Positions 1 to 6,654 of a stretch of 35,766 nt of DNA are shown in pieces; positions within the stretch are counted from its first letter, which is position 1, and the number at the start of each line of letters is the position of its first letter. The notes under the pieces are model-generated. The model did not search any database and was not told the origin of the DNA. It worked only from the letters and a program-made list of their open reading frames with translations. The DNA comes from a virus, in the IMG/VR virus record IMGVR_UViG_3300021963_004546, positions 1-35,766 of that record; one strand, given 5' to 3'. The translations under genes and the position numbers were made by a program.

Positions 1-186
1 TCTCTCACCAAAATCCTTGTCTGGTGAAACTTTTTCAATTCCTTCATAACAATCCAGAAGTATCATACAACCCATTGCTGCAATGCTGTAATCTTTTACT
101 ACTGGATGTGATGCTTTAATTGATTCTGCTGTAACTGGAGCGACTAAAGTTAATGACAAACCAATTGCCGTGAGGAGTTTTTTCAT
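1..186 (-). CDS. Secreted protein of unknown function, cut by the window edge
   Basis: This is the first 62 codons of a gene that runs off the left edge. Reading from ATG at 184-186 gives an N-terminus MKKLLTAIGLSLTLVAPVTA, a clear signal peptide with a basic start, a hydrophobic core and an A-x-A-like cleavage site, followed by ESIKASHPVVKDYSIAAMGC. Two Cys residues near residues 40 and 47 could form a disulfide in the periplasm. The start overlaps the stop of the upstream 66-aa gene as ATGA, so the two are probably translationally coupled. I do not recognise the family. The gene is the last member seen of the unit that begins with the holin-like protein at 832. Confidence 0.75.
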   Translation of the reverse strand, partial: MKKLLTAIGLSLTLVAPVTAESIKASHPVVKDYSIAAMGCMILLDCYEGIEKVSPDKDFGER

Positions 187-383
187 TCATTCCACCAACC
201 TTCTTCTTTATGTATCCACACTTTCAAATCTTTGACATAATTTCGCAATATTTGTGCTTGAGAGAGGTGCCATTCATCACCTGTCTTAAGATGCTGTCGA
301 GTATGTTCATCGACAGCATCTAGACACTTTTTAATCACAGGGTTCCAGGGTTCCCTTACAGGAGTGTTCCACTCTCGTGGCAT
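183..383 (-). CDS. Small hypothetical protein, 66 aa
   Basis: A 66-residue soluble protein with no signal peptide or membrane segment. It is rich in Trp (WNTP, WNPV, EWHL, VWIH, WWNE) and charged residues and is probably helical in its middle part. Its stop codon overlaps the ATG of the downstream secreted protein (ATGA at 183-186), and it starts 6 nt after the stop of the 38-aa basic protein. Tight packing in a series of coupled genes supports that it is real. No family recognised. Confidence 0.65.
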   Translation of the reverse strand: MPREWNTPVREPWNPVIKKCLDAVDEHTRQHLKTGDEWHLSQAQILRNYVKDLKVWIHKEEGWWNE

Positions 384-389
384 AATGCC

Positions 390-506
390 TCACTTTTTCT
401 TTCCGCCGTTCTTTGCTTTGTTTGCATTAGCATTCCCAGAATTCTGCTTTTTGTTATTTGCAGAACCTGCTCCACCTTTTTTGCCCTTGTTTGCAGACTT
501 TGCCAT
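390..506 (-). CDS. Very small, highly basic low-complexity protein, 38 aa
   Basis: The ORF begins MAKSANKGKKGG and continues as a Lys/Asn/Gly/Ala-rich chain ending in GGKKK. About a third of the residues are Lys and there are no acidic residues, so it would be a strongly cationic, probably unstructured peptide that could bind nucleic acid or membrane. Its ATG overlaps the stop codon of the upstream holin-like gene by one base (TGATG at 504-508), a typical coupled junction. That junction and the fit of the gene between its neighbours are the reasons to call it. Function unknown. Confidence 0.55.
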   Translation of the reverse strand: MAKSANKGKKGGAGSANNKKQNSGNANANKAKNGGKKK

Positions 507-832
507 CAAACTCCACCAGTGCGAGGTTGAACTTGACCTTCAAGAACTTCAACTCTTTCTTCAAGAGATACTGGTGCTTCAGCAGCAGGTGGTTCTGGAG
601 GTGCTTCTACAACAGTCTCCTCTCTCTTGGGCTCTTCCTTATGCTCATCATCACCTTTCTTCATGGTATTAATACCAAAAGTAGCAGCAGAGGCGGTGAA
701 AACTGTAGCGATGAATGTTGGGTCCATCTTTGACAGCATACCCGCATAACTAGCAGTCAGGAGAGCAGCAGACCAACTCAAAATCGCAATACGAATAACT
801 TGTCCCATGGCTTTTTCTTTCTTGTTATCCAT
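506..832 (-). CDS. Small two-helix membrane protein, holin-like
   Basis: 108 aa. A short basic N-terminus (MDNKKEKAMG) is followed by two hydrophobic segments, roughly residues 11-32 and 38-56, then by a charged Pro/Glu-rich tail and a short coiled-coil-like stretch (SLEERVEVLEGQV). Two close membrane segments with a charged tail resemble small phage holins. A GH24 lysozyme and a cell-wall peptidase lie upstream on the same strand, which fits a lysis role, but no sequence motif proves it; a virion or membrane-anchored accessory protein is equally possible. A CTAAATA late-promoter-like box lies 27 bases before the ATG. Confidence 0.6.
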   Translation of the reverse strand: MDNKKEKAMGQVIRIAILSWSAALLTASYAGMLSKMDPTFIATVFTASAATFGINTMKKGDDEHKEEPKREETVVEAPPEPPAAEAPVSLEERVEVLEGQVQPRTGGV

Positions 833-858
833 CAGTCTTCAGGATTGATGTTCTTTGT

Positions 859-865
859 TATTTAG
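859..865 (-). promoter_or_regulatory. Late-promoter-like box CTAAATA
   Basis: The minus strand reads CTAAATA here, one base from the core of the T4-type late box (TATAAATA). It lies 27 bases before the ATG of the holin-like gene, in the 37-base gap after the outer-membrane protein gene. The match is short, so this is a candidate only. Confidence 0.4.
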
Positions 866-869
866 GATT

Positions 870-2483
870 TTAGAACCTAAACTTAACATTTGCAGATACT
901 GCAGTGTTGCTTACTCCATTATTAATCTGATGGACTCCTTGAATGCTGACAATCTCTTTGTAGTCAAGAGTTGCTGATGCTTCAATCGCATTATCAGTCG
1001 CATAAGAACCTTCTACACTTACACCAAATAGATTCTTTTTCTTACCACCAAAACGAGTCTCAAGTCTTAGACCTGCTTCACCAACATTATAAGTTTCATT
1101 GACTGCAGCAACACTTCTTGCTGATTCTGATGAACCAGTTTCGGTGAATGCGTTTCTTGTATAGTTGCGAACAGTGTGTCCAACGAAAGGAGTGATGTTC
1201 TTGTGAGCGTGGAAGAAAAGTCTATTGCTGACCCACCATTCTTGTCCAGCAGTCTGACTATCATTACTGAAAACTCCAGCAACATTTCTGGAAACACTAT
1301 AGTTGTTCTGAGCAAGACCAGCGTTTGTCAAAAGTGATAAAGTATTGCCTCTGAACATATTGAAGACACCATAGTGATTCTTCAGCAGTTTAGAAGTGCT
1401 ATCAGTTCCATTCAGATTTAGAGTTACATTATTATACTGACCACCGATAGTCCAAGTTGGTTTGATATCAATTTCTAAACCACCACCATAGATGAATGAG
1501 GTTCCAGAGTATCCTTCTTCACCTTGAGACCAAGCATAGTAATTCTTACTGAACACTCTAACCTTTTCTTTTGATTGAGATGGTTCGTGATTGAGAAGTC
1601 CTTGTAGTCCTTCACCAATCTTATCCATAACTTCATGCTGGTCTACACGACCATAAAAATCAGCGTAATCGTGAGAGGTTGCAACAACACTTGATTGCGA
1701 TGTAGTTACAACAGCAGTTCCATTTGTGACTACCGTTGAATTGTCACTATAAGTATCAGTTGTGACTGGTGTGGTTGTGGTGGTTGTGACTGAAGTGGTT
1801 GTTACATCAGTTTGAGTGTGACGGTTTACTCTCTGTCTGCCACCATCTTCTGATGCTGTATGAGTAACAGTTGTTGCGGATACAGGAGCAAGAACAGCAA
1901 CTGTAGAAACTACATTATTAACAGTGCTAGAACTTACAAGAGTTGGTGGGGGAGGGGTTCCACCAGTTTCGTAAATATCAAGAATACCATTTTGGTTAGC
2001 ATCACCAGAAAGAGCTGCTGCTGAAAGACTTACAGTGCTGGAGAGAATAATACTATCCATTGGCATCCAGTTGACTGTTGGAGACCCTGCGGCATTGTAA
2101 GTGAACTGATAGTCACCAGCTGCAAGTCCAGTAAAGGTTACACCCTGCCAAGTGGATGATACTTGACTATTGCTTCCATAAGCAACAAGTTGTGATCCAT
2201 TAGAAGTAAAATAGTTTGTTCCATCAATCAGCCCGTCTGGTCTTGTTGATGAAAGTAAAGTCCAGTTGACGGTTGTTGGTGAAAAACTAGTTCCGTTGAT
2301 GCCTTGTAATGTTAAGGTTCCTTCATTAAAGGTGGTTCCTGGATGCCAGTTTCCATACCAGAATGTAACTGACCCGTTGCCCCCACCAACATATCCGATA
2401 GAATTGGTGTGAGATAATGCTGCTGTTGGCACTCCAAGAAGAAGCGCAGACGCTGCAGCAAGCGCCTTTTGCGTATGAGACAT
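870..2483 (-). CDS. Secreted protein with C-terminal outer-membrane beta-barrel
   Basis: 537 aa. Residues 1-24 form a signal peptide (hydrophobic run ending PTAALS). A first domain of about 25-175 is Gly/Asn/Thr/Ser-rich and beta-like. It is followed by GDANQNGILDIYETG, a D-x-N-x-N-G-x-x-D calcium-binding loop like those of dockerin or thrombospondin type-3 repeats. A Thr/Val-rich linker with repeated TTTTTTP-like stretches follows, and the last 220 residues show the alternating pattern of a beta-barrel. The chain ends in KFRF, with the terminal aromatic typical of outer-membrane proteins. I infer export to the host outer membrane with a surface-exposed head, an autotransporter-like layout. 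A tail or virion protein cannot be excluded. A GATAAATA box upstream points to late expression. Confidence 0.6.
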   Translation of the reverse strand: MSHTQKALAAASALLLGVPTAALSHTNSIGYVGGGNGSVTFWYGNWHPGTTFNEGTLTLQGINGTSFSPTTVNWTLLSSTRPDGLIDGTNYFTSNGSQLVAYGSNSQVSSTWQGVTFTGLAAGDYQFTYNAAGSPTVNWMPMDSIILSSTVSLSAAALSGDANQNGILDIYETGGTPPPPTLVSSSTVNNVVSTVAVLAPVSATTVTHTASEDGGRQRVNRHTQTDVTTTSVTTTTTTPVTTDTYSDNSTVVTNGTAVVTTSQSSVVATSHDYADFYGRVDQHEVMDKIGEGLQGLLNHEPSQSKEKVRVFSKNYYAWSQGEEGYSGTSFIYGGGLEIDIKPTWTIGGQYNNVTLNLNGTDSTSKLLKNHYGVFNMFRGNTLSLLTNAGLAQNNYSVSRNVAGVFSNDSQTAGQEWWVSNRLFFHAHKNITPFVGHTVRNYTRNAFTETGSSESARSVAAVNETYNVGEAGLRLETRFGGKKKNLFGVSVEGSYATDNAIEASATLDYKEIVSIQGVHQINNGVSNTAVSANVKFRF

Positions 2484-2622
2484 GTAAAAGTCCTCTATGA
2501 CTCAGTGTGTACTAAACGAAACAGACCGAAGTGTGTTTAAAAGTAAAGTATTCACCGAATCACAGAAGACTCGGGCTATGTAGATTCAGATCAAAAGATC
2601 AAGAATCAGTTATGATTGCTAC

Positions 2623-2630
2623 TATTTATC
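2623..2630 (-). promoter_or_regulatory. Late promoter GATAAATA before the outer-membrane protein
   Basis: The minus strand reads GATAAATA, 7 of 8 bases of the T4 late consensus TATAAATA. It overlaps the stop codon of the lysozyme gene and opens a leader of about 140 bases before the ATG at 2483. The leader contains no ORF of note. A GAGGAC stretch 7 bases before the ATG can serve as ribosome binding site. Confidence 0.55.
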
Positions 2631-3294
2631 CTTTTTTCCAGGATTCACCTTCTGCTTTTCTTCTACGAGCAAGACCTGCTTCAACATTAGAACCAGGGTT
2701 ACGATAAAGGAATAAAGCATCAGGAACTAAATCCCATTCTTTATTCTTTAGGCGTTTAGTAATAGTATTAAAGTTATCGCCACCGTAGAAACCAGCACCA
2801 AGATTATAAGCAAAGCTGAGCAGAGCTCCTCTTTTCCCATCTGACATTTCGCTCCAATAAGGAATTTTTCTTAAAGCAGGTAAAAACTCTTTTTTACACT
2901 GCTCAATGAGAAGTGCATCTGCTTCTGCCTGTGTTAATGTATCACCAAGTTTGAATGCTGAACCATCTTTCTTACGAGTAGAACCCCAACCAATTGTGAT
3001 TGGAAGTCCACCTGTGAGAGGATCAGGGTATGCCTTGAGATGACATCCCTCAAACTCTTTGATTAACTTGATGCCCATCATTGGCACATCATCACCACCT
3101 GTTACAGGAGCTGCAGCAGCAGGGGTTGCTGGTGCAGCACTAGTCTTTTTTCCGCGAAAGAGCTCCGCCCACTCTACATTATCTTCAAGAAATTTAACTG
3201 GAAGATTGTCTTCTAACCATTGAACTGCTTTAACATGATTAGGATTTCTTTCATCATAAAACTGAAAGAAATTGTGTAAATCTACTTTTGCCAT
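2626..3294 (-). CDS. Endolysin, GH24 lysozyme with N-terminal shared module
   Basis: 222 aa. Residues 1-47 (LHNFFQFYDERNPNHVKAVQ...) form a module also found in the upstream peptidase. Residues 48-70 are an Ala/Pro linker. From about residue 72 the protein is a GH24 lysozyme. The T4-lysozyme catalytic triad is visible as Glu82 in EFEG, Asp91 in YPDP and Thr100 in TIGWG, followed by the conserved NLGAGFYGG and ARRRKAEGE parts. It should cleave the glycan chain of peptidoglycan between MurNAc and GlcNAc. There is no signal peptide, so release needs a holin, or the protein rides in the virion. It lies 14 nt after the peptidase gene and is probably read from the same late promoter. Confidence 0.85.
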   Translation of the reverse strand: MAKVDLHNFFQFYDERNPNHVKAVQWLEDNLPVKFLEDNVEWAELFRGKKTSAAPATPAAAAPVTGGDDVPMMGIKLIKEFEGCHLKAYPDPLTGGLPITIGWGSTRKKDGSAFKLGDTLTQAEADALLIEQCKKEFLPALRKIPYWSEMSDGKRGALLSFAYNLGAGFYGGDNFNTITKRLKNKEWDLVPDALFLYRNPGSNVEAGLARRRKAEGESWKKG

Positions 3295-3308
3295 TGTTGT
3301 GTCTCCTA

Positions 3309-3980
3309 TCAGTCGAAAATTCTACCCCAACCATCGTTGCCACCGGGGCACCAACGATGCTTAAGCATTGCTTTAGTGTAAGTGGTCTTCTTACCGTTTG
3401 TCACTGGACCAGTGTAATTGTCATTGCATGAACCATAAGGATCATTAACAAAATAACCTTTACCATCTGGTGTCTTGCCAATTACAACACACATGTGCCC
3501 ACCAGTAGGTGCAGAAAGAGGACCCCTGTGCAGAATACCAATAACGACAGGTTTCCCAGCATCAAGACTTTTATCAATATCAGCGAAAGAAAGATTGTAA
3601 CTAAAGTGTGACTTAACTCCATAACCTTCCAGAACTTTTGTCTGAACGGCATGATCCGTTGTATCACCAATTGCAAATACTTTCTTGACATACTCATCAT
3701 CACCTTTAATGCTTCCTGGCTTGAGGAAAGCAAGACACATAGCACATGACGAACTGTTGCAAGTTCTGTGTGCATCTCTGTAGTTGTCTACTTGATTGAA
3801 ATAAGGAACTGCAAGAACTTCTGGAGTGGGTGGTTTGGTTCTAAACAGTCCAACCCAATCAGTTTCTGCATCATCAAGAAATTCAGCGGGAAGATTATCT
3901 TCTAACCATTGAACTGCTGCAACATGATTTGAATTTTTCTCATCATAAAATTTAAAAAAATTGTGGAGATCTAATGCCAT
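3309..3980 (-). CDS. C39-like cysteine peptidase with the same N-terminal module as the lysozyme
   Basis: 223 aa. Residues 1-46 (LHNFFKFYDEKNSNHVAAVQ...) are a close copy of the start of the downstream lysozyme. A Pro linker leads to a papain-like domain of the C39 type, beginning PYFNQVDN. The nucleophile is probably Cys74 in RTCNSSSCAM, the His is in GGHMCVVIG, and the third catalytic residue is in VNDPYG. Proteins of this kind are annotated in phages as peptidases and may cut peptide bridges of the cell wall or process proteins; the substrate here is not known. A perfect TATAAATA box lies 24 bases before the ATG. Confidence 0.7.
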   Translation of the reverse strand: MALDLHNFFKFYDEKNSNHVAAVQWLEDNLPAEFLDDAETDWVGLFRTKPPTPEVLAVPYFNQVDNYRDAHRTCNSSSCAMCLAFLKPGSIKGDDEYVKKVFAIGDTTDHAVQTKVLEGYGVKSHFSYNLSFADIDKSLDAGKPVVIGILHRGPLSAPTGGHMCVVIGKTPDGKGYFVNDPYGSCNDNYTGPVTNGKKTTYTKAMLKHRWCPGGNDGWGRIFD

Positions 3981-4003
3981 TGAATATTCCCAGACACTGA
4001 AGA

Positions 4004-4011
4004 TATTTATA
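4004..4011 (-). promoter_or_regulatory. Late promoter, perfect TATAAATA
   Basis: The minus strand reads TATAAATA, identical to the T4 late promoter consensus. It starts directly after the T-tract of the peroxiredoxin terminator and lies 24 bases before the ATG of the peptidase gene. It should drive the peptidase-lysozyme pair late in infection. Confidence 0.7.
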
Positions 4012-4036
4012 AAAAAAGCGCCTATTTGGGCGCTTT
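4011..4036 (-). terminator. Rho-independent terminator of the redox cassette
   Basis: Arms AAAGCGCC and GGCGCTTT (4029-4036 and 4015-4022) enclose a 6-base loop and are followed on the minus strand by a run of seven T. It lies just after the peroxiredoxin stop and ends the hli-ferredoxin-peroxiredoxin unit. The T-run merges into the next late promoter. Confidence 0.85.
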
Positions 4037-4044
4037 GTTAATCT

Positions 4045-4572
4045 TTAAACTAATTCAAGTTCCAATACTGAAGAACGAATATAGTTTAGTATATTTTCAG
4101 GTGTCGATACTTCATATGGGTCGGTGTCCGCATTGTCACGGAAACCGTCCTCCACGAATATCTTTTCGATGATTCCATTATCCACGACTGCAGCATAACG
4201 CCAAGAGCGACTGCCGAAACCAAGGTTAGACTTACTGACGAGATATCCCATTGAGCGAGTGAAGTATGCATTGCCATCAGGAATAAGTTTGACTTTTTGA
4301 ATGTTTTGATCTTGTGCCCAAGCATTCATCACAAAGCCATCATTAACAGATACACAGTAAATAGCATCGATACCAAGAGCAGCAAACTCTTCGTACTTCT
4401 CTTCAAATCCAGGCAACTGATAAGCAGAGCAAGTAGGAGTAAATGCACCAGGTAAACTGAAAATAACCACACGCTTAGCATCAAATAGTTCAGCAGATGT
4501 TTTAGTTACAAACTCACCAGATTCACGGAATACAAATTCAACTTGAGGAACTTGATATCCTTCTTTACGCAT
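4045..4572 (-). CDS. Peroxiredoxin, Prx5 type
   Basis: 175 aa when started at ATG 4570-4572, which has a GGAGG site 5 bases upstream; reading further upstream only translates the hli gene in another frame. The Prx5 signature PGAFTPTCS is complete, with peroxidatic Cys48, and the length is normal for the family. The enzyme reduces hydrogen peroxide and alkyl peroxides with thiol donors in the cytoplasm. No glutaredoxin domain is fused to it. It is the last gene of a unit with two hli genes and ferredoxin, and probably protects the infected photosynthetic cell from peroxide made under light stress. Confidence 0.85.
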   Translation of the reverse strand: MRKEGYQVPQVEFVFRESGEFVTKTSAELFDAKRVVIFSLPGAFTPTCSAYQLPGFEEKYEEFAALGIDAIYCVSVNDGFVMNAWAQDQNIQKVKLIPDGNAYFTRSMGYLVSKSNLGFGSRSWRYAAVVDNGIIEKIFVEDGFRDNADTDPYEVSTPENILNYIRSSVLELELV

Positions 4573-4583
4573 CTTAACCTCCA

Positions 4584-4691
4584 TCACCAGATGCCAGGAA
4601 TGACTTGACCTGTCAGGGCATAGGAACCCATAGCGGCAACAATACCAATCATTGCTGCCCAACCGTTAATGCGTTCTGCGCGTTCGTTCAT
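4584..4691 (-). CDS. hli: High-light-inducible protein, 35 aa
   Basis: The 35-residue product contains the Hli core ERINGWAAMIGIVAAMGSYA followed by LTGQVIPGIW. The E-x-x-N-G/A-x-x-A-M-I pattern of the chlorophyll-a/b-binding helix is present, and TGQ-x-I-P-GIW is the usual cyanophage Hli ending. Hli proteins are single-helix thylakoid proteins that bind pigment and protect photosystem II. The ATG overlaps the stop of the 91-aa gene (ATGA at 4688-4691). The stop at 4584-4586 is followed at once by the peroxiredoxin ribosome binding site. Confidence 0.88.
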   Translation of the reverse strand: MNERAERINGWAAMIGIVAAMGSYALTGQVIPGIW

Positions 4692-4963
4692 TGTTTTTCT
4701 CCTTGATAGGGGTGTTGTTGTTTGAGTTCAGGATTGGGTTGGGAGAAGACCATAGGACTTCTGGTTTTATTTTTGATAACAATAAAAGCGTCGTTCTGAT
4801 ACGATACGGTTCCAAATGGCTTCGCCCACTTTGCATTTGCGTCTGGGTGAGTAGCAGTTCCTGTGACTGCTACACCGCCAATCTCAACAGAGAGTTCATC
4901 GTTGGCGTCCCATCCAAGTTCTTGTAGGGCAAGAGCGAACTGCCCAAGCATTGCAGCGGTCAC
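4688..4963 (-). CDS. Hypothetical protein, 91 aa
   Basis: A soluble protein without signal peptide or membrane helix. The N-terminal part ([20 protein letters not shown]) looks like a short helix followed by beta strands, and the C-terminus is Pro/Gln-rich. It overlaps ferredoxin upstream (ATGA at 4960-4963) and hli downstream (ATGA at 4688-4691). This places it inside the redox cassette and suggests a role with ferredoxin or the photosystems, but no family was recognised. Confidence 0.7.
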   Translation of the reverse strand: MTAAMLGQFALALQELGWDANDELSVEIGGVAVTGTATHPDANAKWAKPFGTVSYQNDAFIVIKNKTRSPMVFSQPNPELKQQHPYQGEKQ

Positions 4964-5253
4964 AGATTTTCCTCTTGCTCGGTCAGAATCACACAGTCAC
5001 TGGTGGGGTATGCCACGCAGGTGAGAACCCAACCATCTGCTTGTTGCTCATCATCCAGGAAAGACTGCTCCTCATTGTCCACAGTGCCGCTAATCAGTTT
5101 GCCAGCACACGCAGAGCAAGCGCCTGCCTTACACGAAGAAGGAAGGTCCACACCTGCTTCTTCTGCTGCTTCAAGAATATACTGATCGCCTTCACACTGA
5201 ATGGTGGTTTCGGTGCCGTCAGGAGAGCGGAGAGTAACATTGTAGGTGGTCAT
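4960..5253 (-). CDS. petF: Plant-type 2Fe-2S ferredoxin
   Basis: 97 aa, the usual length of cyanobacterial PetF. The cluster ligands are Cys41, Cys46, Cys49 and Cys79, in CKAGACSAC and VLTC. Ferredoxin takes electrons from photosystem I and passes them to reductases; in phage-infected cells possible acceptors include phage-encoded or host bilin and nucleotide reductases. The product is acidic, as expected. The start codon overlaps the stop of the 28-aa membrane peptide as TAATG (5251-5255). Confidence 0.92.
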   Translation of the reverse strand: MTTYNVTLRSPDGTETTIQCEGDQYILEAAEEAGVDLPSSCKAGACSACAGKLISGTVDNEEQSFLDDEQQADGWVLTCVAYPTSDCVILTEQEENL

Positions 5254-5339
5254 TAGTAAGTTTCAGAGAGTTGATCTACAGCATAACCCAGGATTACAAA
5301 AAATGCAACCGTGGTGATGGTCCAGAGTGCTTCAGTCAT
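5253..5339 (-). CDS. 28-aa single-helix membrane peptide
   Basis: The ORF starts ATG 5337-5339 and encodes [20 protein letters not shown] plus eight more residues (VDQLSETY). Residues 4-21 form one membrane helix. The stop TAA overlaps the ferredoxin ATG (TAATG), and the start lies one base after the stop of the upstream hli gene (TGAAATG), so the junctions argue for a translated gene. The size and shape recall the small one-helix subunits of photosystem II and cytochrome b6f, but I cannot match it to a named one. Confidence 0.55.
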   Translation of the reverse strand: MTEALWTITTVAFFVILGYAVDQLSETY

Positions 5340-5340
5340 T

Positions 5341-5550
5341 TCAAATTACACCAAAGAACAGGTGACCAGTCATTGCGTAAGAGATAAAACCAGCCACGAT
5401 GCCAAGCATAGCCCAGCGACCATTAGTAGATTCGGCTCGTTCGGCATAAGTCTTCATCCCATACTTGATTGCGTCTTCATCAGAAATATAAACGGGTGGT
5501 TCAATGGCCCACATATTCTGTTGTCCACGCTCATTTGTTGTTACAGTCAT
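5341..5550 (-). CDS. hli: High-light-inducible protein, 69 aa
   Basis: Started at ATG 5548-5550; an earlier in-frame ATG would add 13 hydrophobic residues not expected for this family. A soluble N-terminal part of about 35 residues (AIEPPVYISDEDAIKYGM) precedes the Hli helix, AESTNGRWAMLGIVAGFISY, followed by AMTGHLFFGVI. The E-x-x-N-G-R-x-A-M motif binds chlorophyll. It is the first gene of the redox cassette and follows a TATAAT box. The photoprotective role is known for the family; the pairing with ferredoxin and peroxiredoxin is seen here. Confidence 0.88.
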   Translation of the reverse strand: MTVTTNERGQQNMWAIEPPVYISDEDAIKYGMKTYAERAESTNGRWAMLGIVAGFISYAMTGHLFFGVI

Positions 5551-5577
5551 TTGAGTTTTGTAAAGAACTATTACATA

Positions 5578-5583
5578 ATTATA
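5578..5583 (-). promoter_or_regulatory. Host-type -10 box TATAAT of the redox cassette
   Basis: The minus strand reads TATAAT 28 bases before the hli start and just after the pstS terminator. The -35 region (TTGTTT at 17-base spacing) is weak. It is the most likely start for the hli, ferredoxin and peroxiredoxin transcript. Confidence 0.45.
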
Positions 5584-5596
5584 TAGCAAATCTTAA

Positions 5597-5627
5597 GAAA
5601 AAACAAGGGTGGAAACCCACCCTTGTT
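5597..5627 (-). terminator. Rho-independent terminator after pstS
   Basis: An 11-bp perfect stem (AACAAGGGTGG at 5617-5627 and 5602-5612 on the minus strand, with a 4-base loop) is followed on the minus strand by a T-rich tract TTTTTTC. It lies 40 bases after the pstS stop and separates the phosphate genes from the redox cassette. Confidence 0.85.
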
Positions 5628-5666
5628 AGGAAATACTGACTTTAATAAGTATTAATACTTACAAAA

Positions 5667-6647
5667 TCATTTTTCGCCTAGACCAACTTGTTGGACTTTC
5701 AGACGGGCACGGTGCAGAACCGAACCAGCAAGAGGAACATAACCCAGATCATCAGCAAGACCTTGTGCCTTGGTGCTGAGAGCATAGTTCAGAGCATCAC
5801 GGACTGCCTCTGCCTTACCAGGAGCATAACCACTCTTATAGGCAAGAATCCAAGTCAGAGTGGAGATAGGATAGGCACGGGGGTTGCTGGGGTTGGGGTC
5901 TTCACCAGCAAGGGTCACAGGGTCCAGTTTGATGCTGTTGAGAGCAGCAGCACCAGTGACCGCAGAAGGACCAACAAAGTTGCCTGCCTTGTTCTGGAGG
6001 ACAGCAGCTTGGAGTTTGTTCACACGGACAAAACCAGTGTTCACATAACCAATACCACCAGGAGTATTCTTGATGGTTCCAGCAACGCCTTCATTACCCT
6101 TGGCACCAATTCCAGTAGGCCAATTGATGGATTTACCAACACCAGCAGTCCAACCACCAAAGGCATCCAGAGAGTTGGTGAAAGCAAAGGTGGTTCCAGA
6201 ACCATCAGAACGATGGACAACAACCATCTTACCAGCAGCACAACCGACTTGCTTATAGTCGTTGATACGTCCAGCAAAAATATCAACAACTTGCTTCTGG
6301 GTGAGTTTCAGTTTACAACCAGGCTTGTTATAAGCAACAGCGATGGTTCCACCAATCATAGGAATTTGAACAACACCACGCTTGACCTTCGCTGCTTCTT
6401 TTGCCTTGATGGGTTCATCAGAAGCACCAAAGTCAACAGTTCCAGCAACAAACTGACGAATACCAGCACCAGAACCAACGGACTGATAGTTTACACGGTC
6501 GCCAGTAGCACCAGCATAGTCCTGGAACCAGCGTTGGTAGATGGGGGCAGGAAAAGTAGCCCCTGCACCATTGATGGCAGGGGCAGCAAGTGCAGCTCCA
6601 GGAGCAGCAGCAAGCAGACTAATTGCAGCAATGTGTTTGAGTTTCAT
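5667..6647 (-). CDS. pstS: Phosphate-binding protein PstS
   Basis: 326 aa. Signal peptide at residues 1-21 (MKLKHIAAISLLAAAPGAAL). The mature part shows the PstS hallmarks GAGATFPAPIYQRW, QSVGSGAGIRQF, FGASDEP and VVHRSDGSGTTFAF, whose Ser, Asp, Arg and Thr residues hold the phosphate. It is the periplasmic partner of the host PstCAB transporter and would raise phosphate uptake during infection. Cyanophage pstS genes are known to be induced in phosphate-starved hosts. It follows the porin gene by 7 bases and should share its promoter, which has Pho-box-like repeats. Confidence 0.95.
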   Translation of the reverse strand: MKLKHIAAISLLAAAPGAALAAPAINGAGATFPAPIYQRWFQDYAGATGDRVNYQSVGSGAGIRQFVAGTVDFGASDEPIKAKEAAKVKRGVVQIPMIGGTIAVAYNKPGCKLKLTQKQVVDIFAGRINDYKQVGCAAGKMVVVHRSDGSGTTFAFTNSLDAFGGWTAGVGKSINWPTGIGAKGNEGVAGTIKNTPGGIGYVNTGFVRVNKLQAAVLQNKAGNFVGPSAVTGAAALNSIKLDPVTLAGEDPNPSNPRAYPISTLTWILAYKSGYAPGKAEAVRDALNYALSTKAQGLADDLGYVPLAGSVLHRARLKVQQVGLGEK

Positions 6648-6654
6648 TGTCCTA

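Noticed and set aside
4573-4662. Longer N-terminus for the peroxiredoxin (30 more codons)
   Set aside because: The extension is the hli gene read in another frame; a GGAGG site marks the ATG at 4572.
5253-5339. Naming the 28-aa peptide as PsbT or another known photosystem subunit
   Set aside because: Only size and a single helix agree; no diagnostic residues were recognised.
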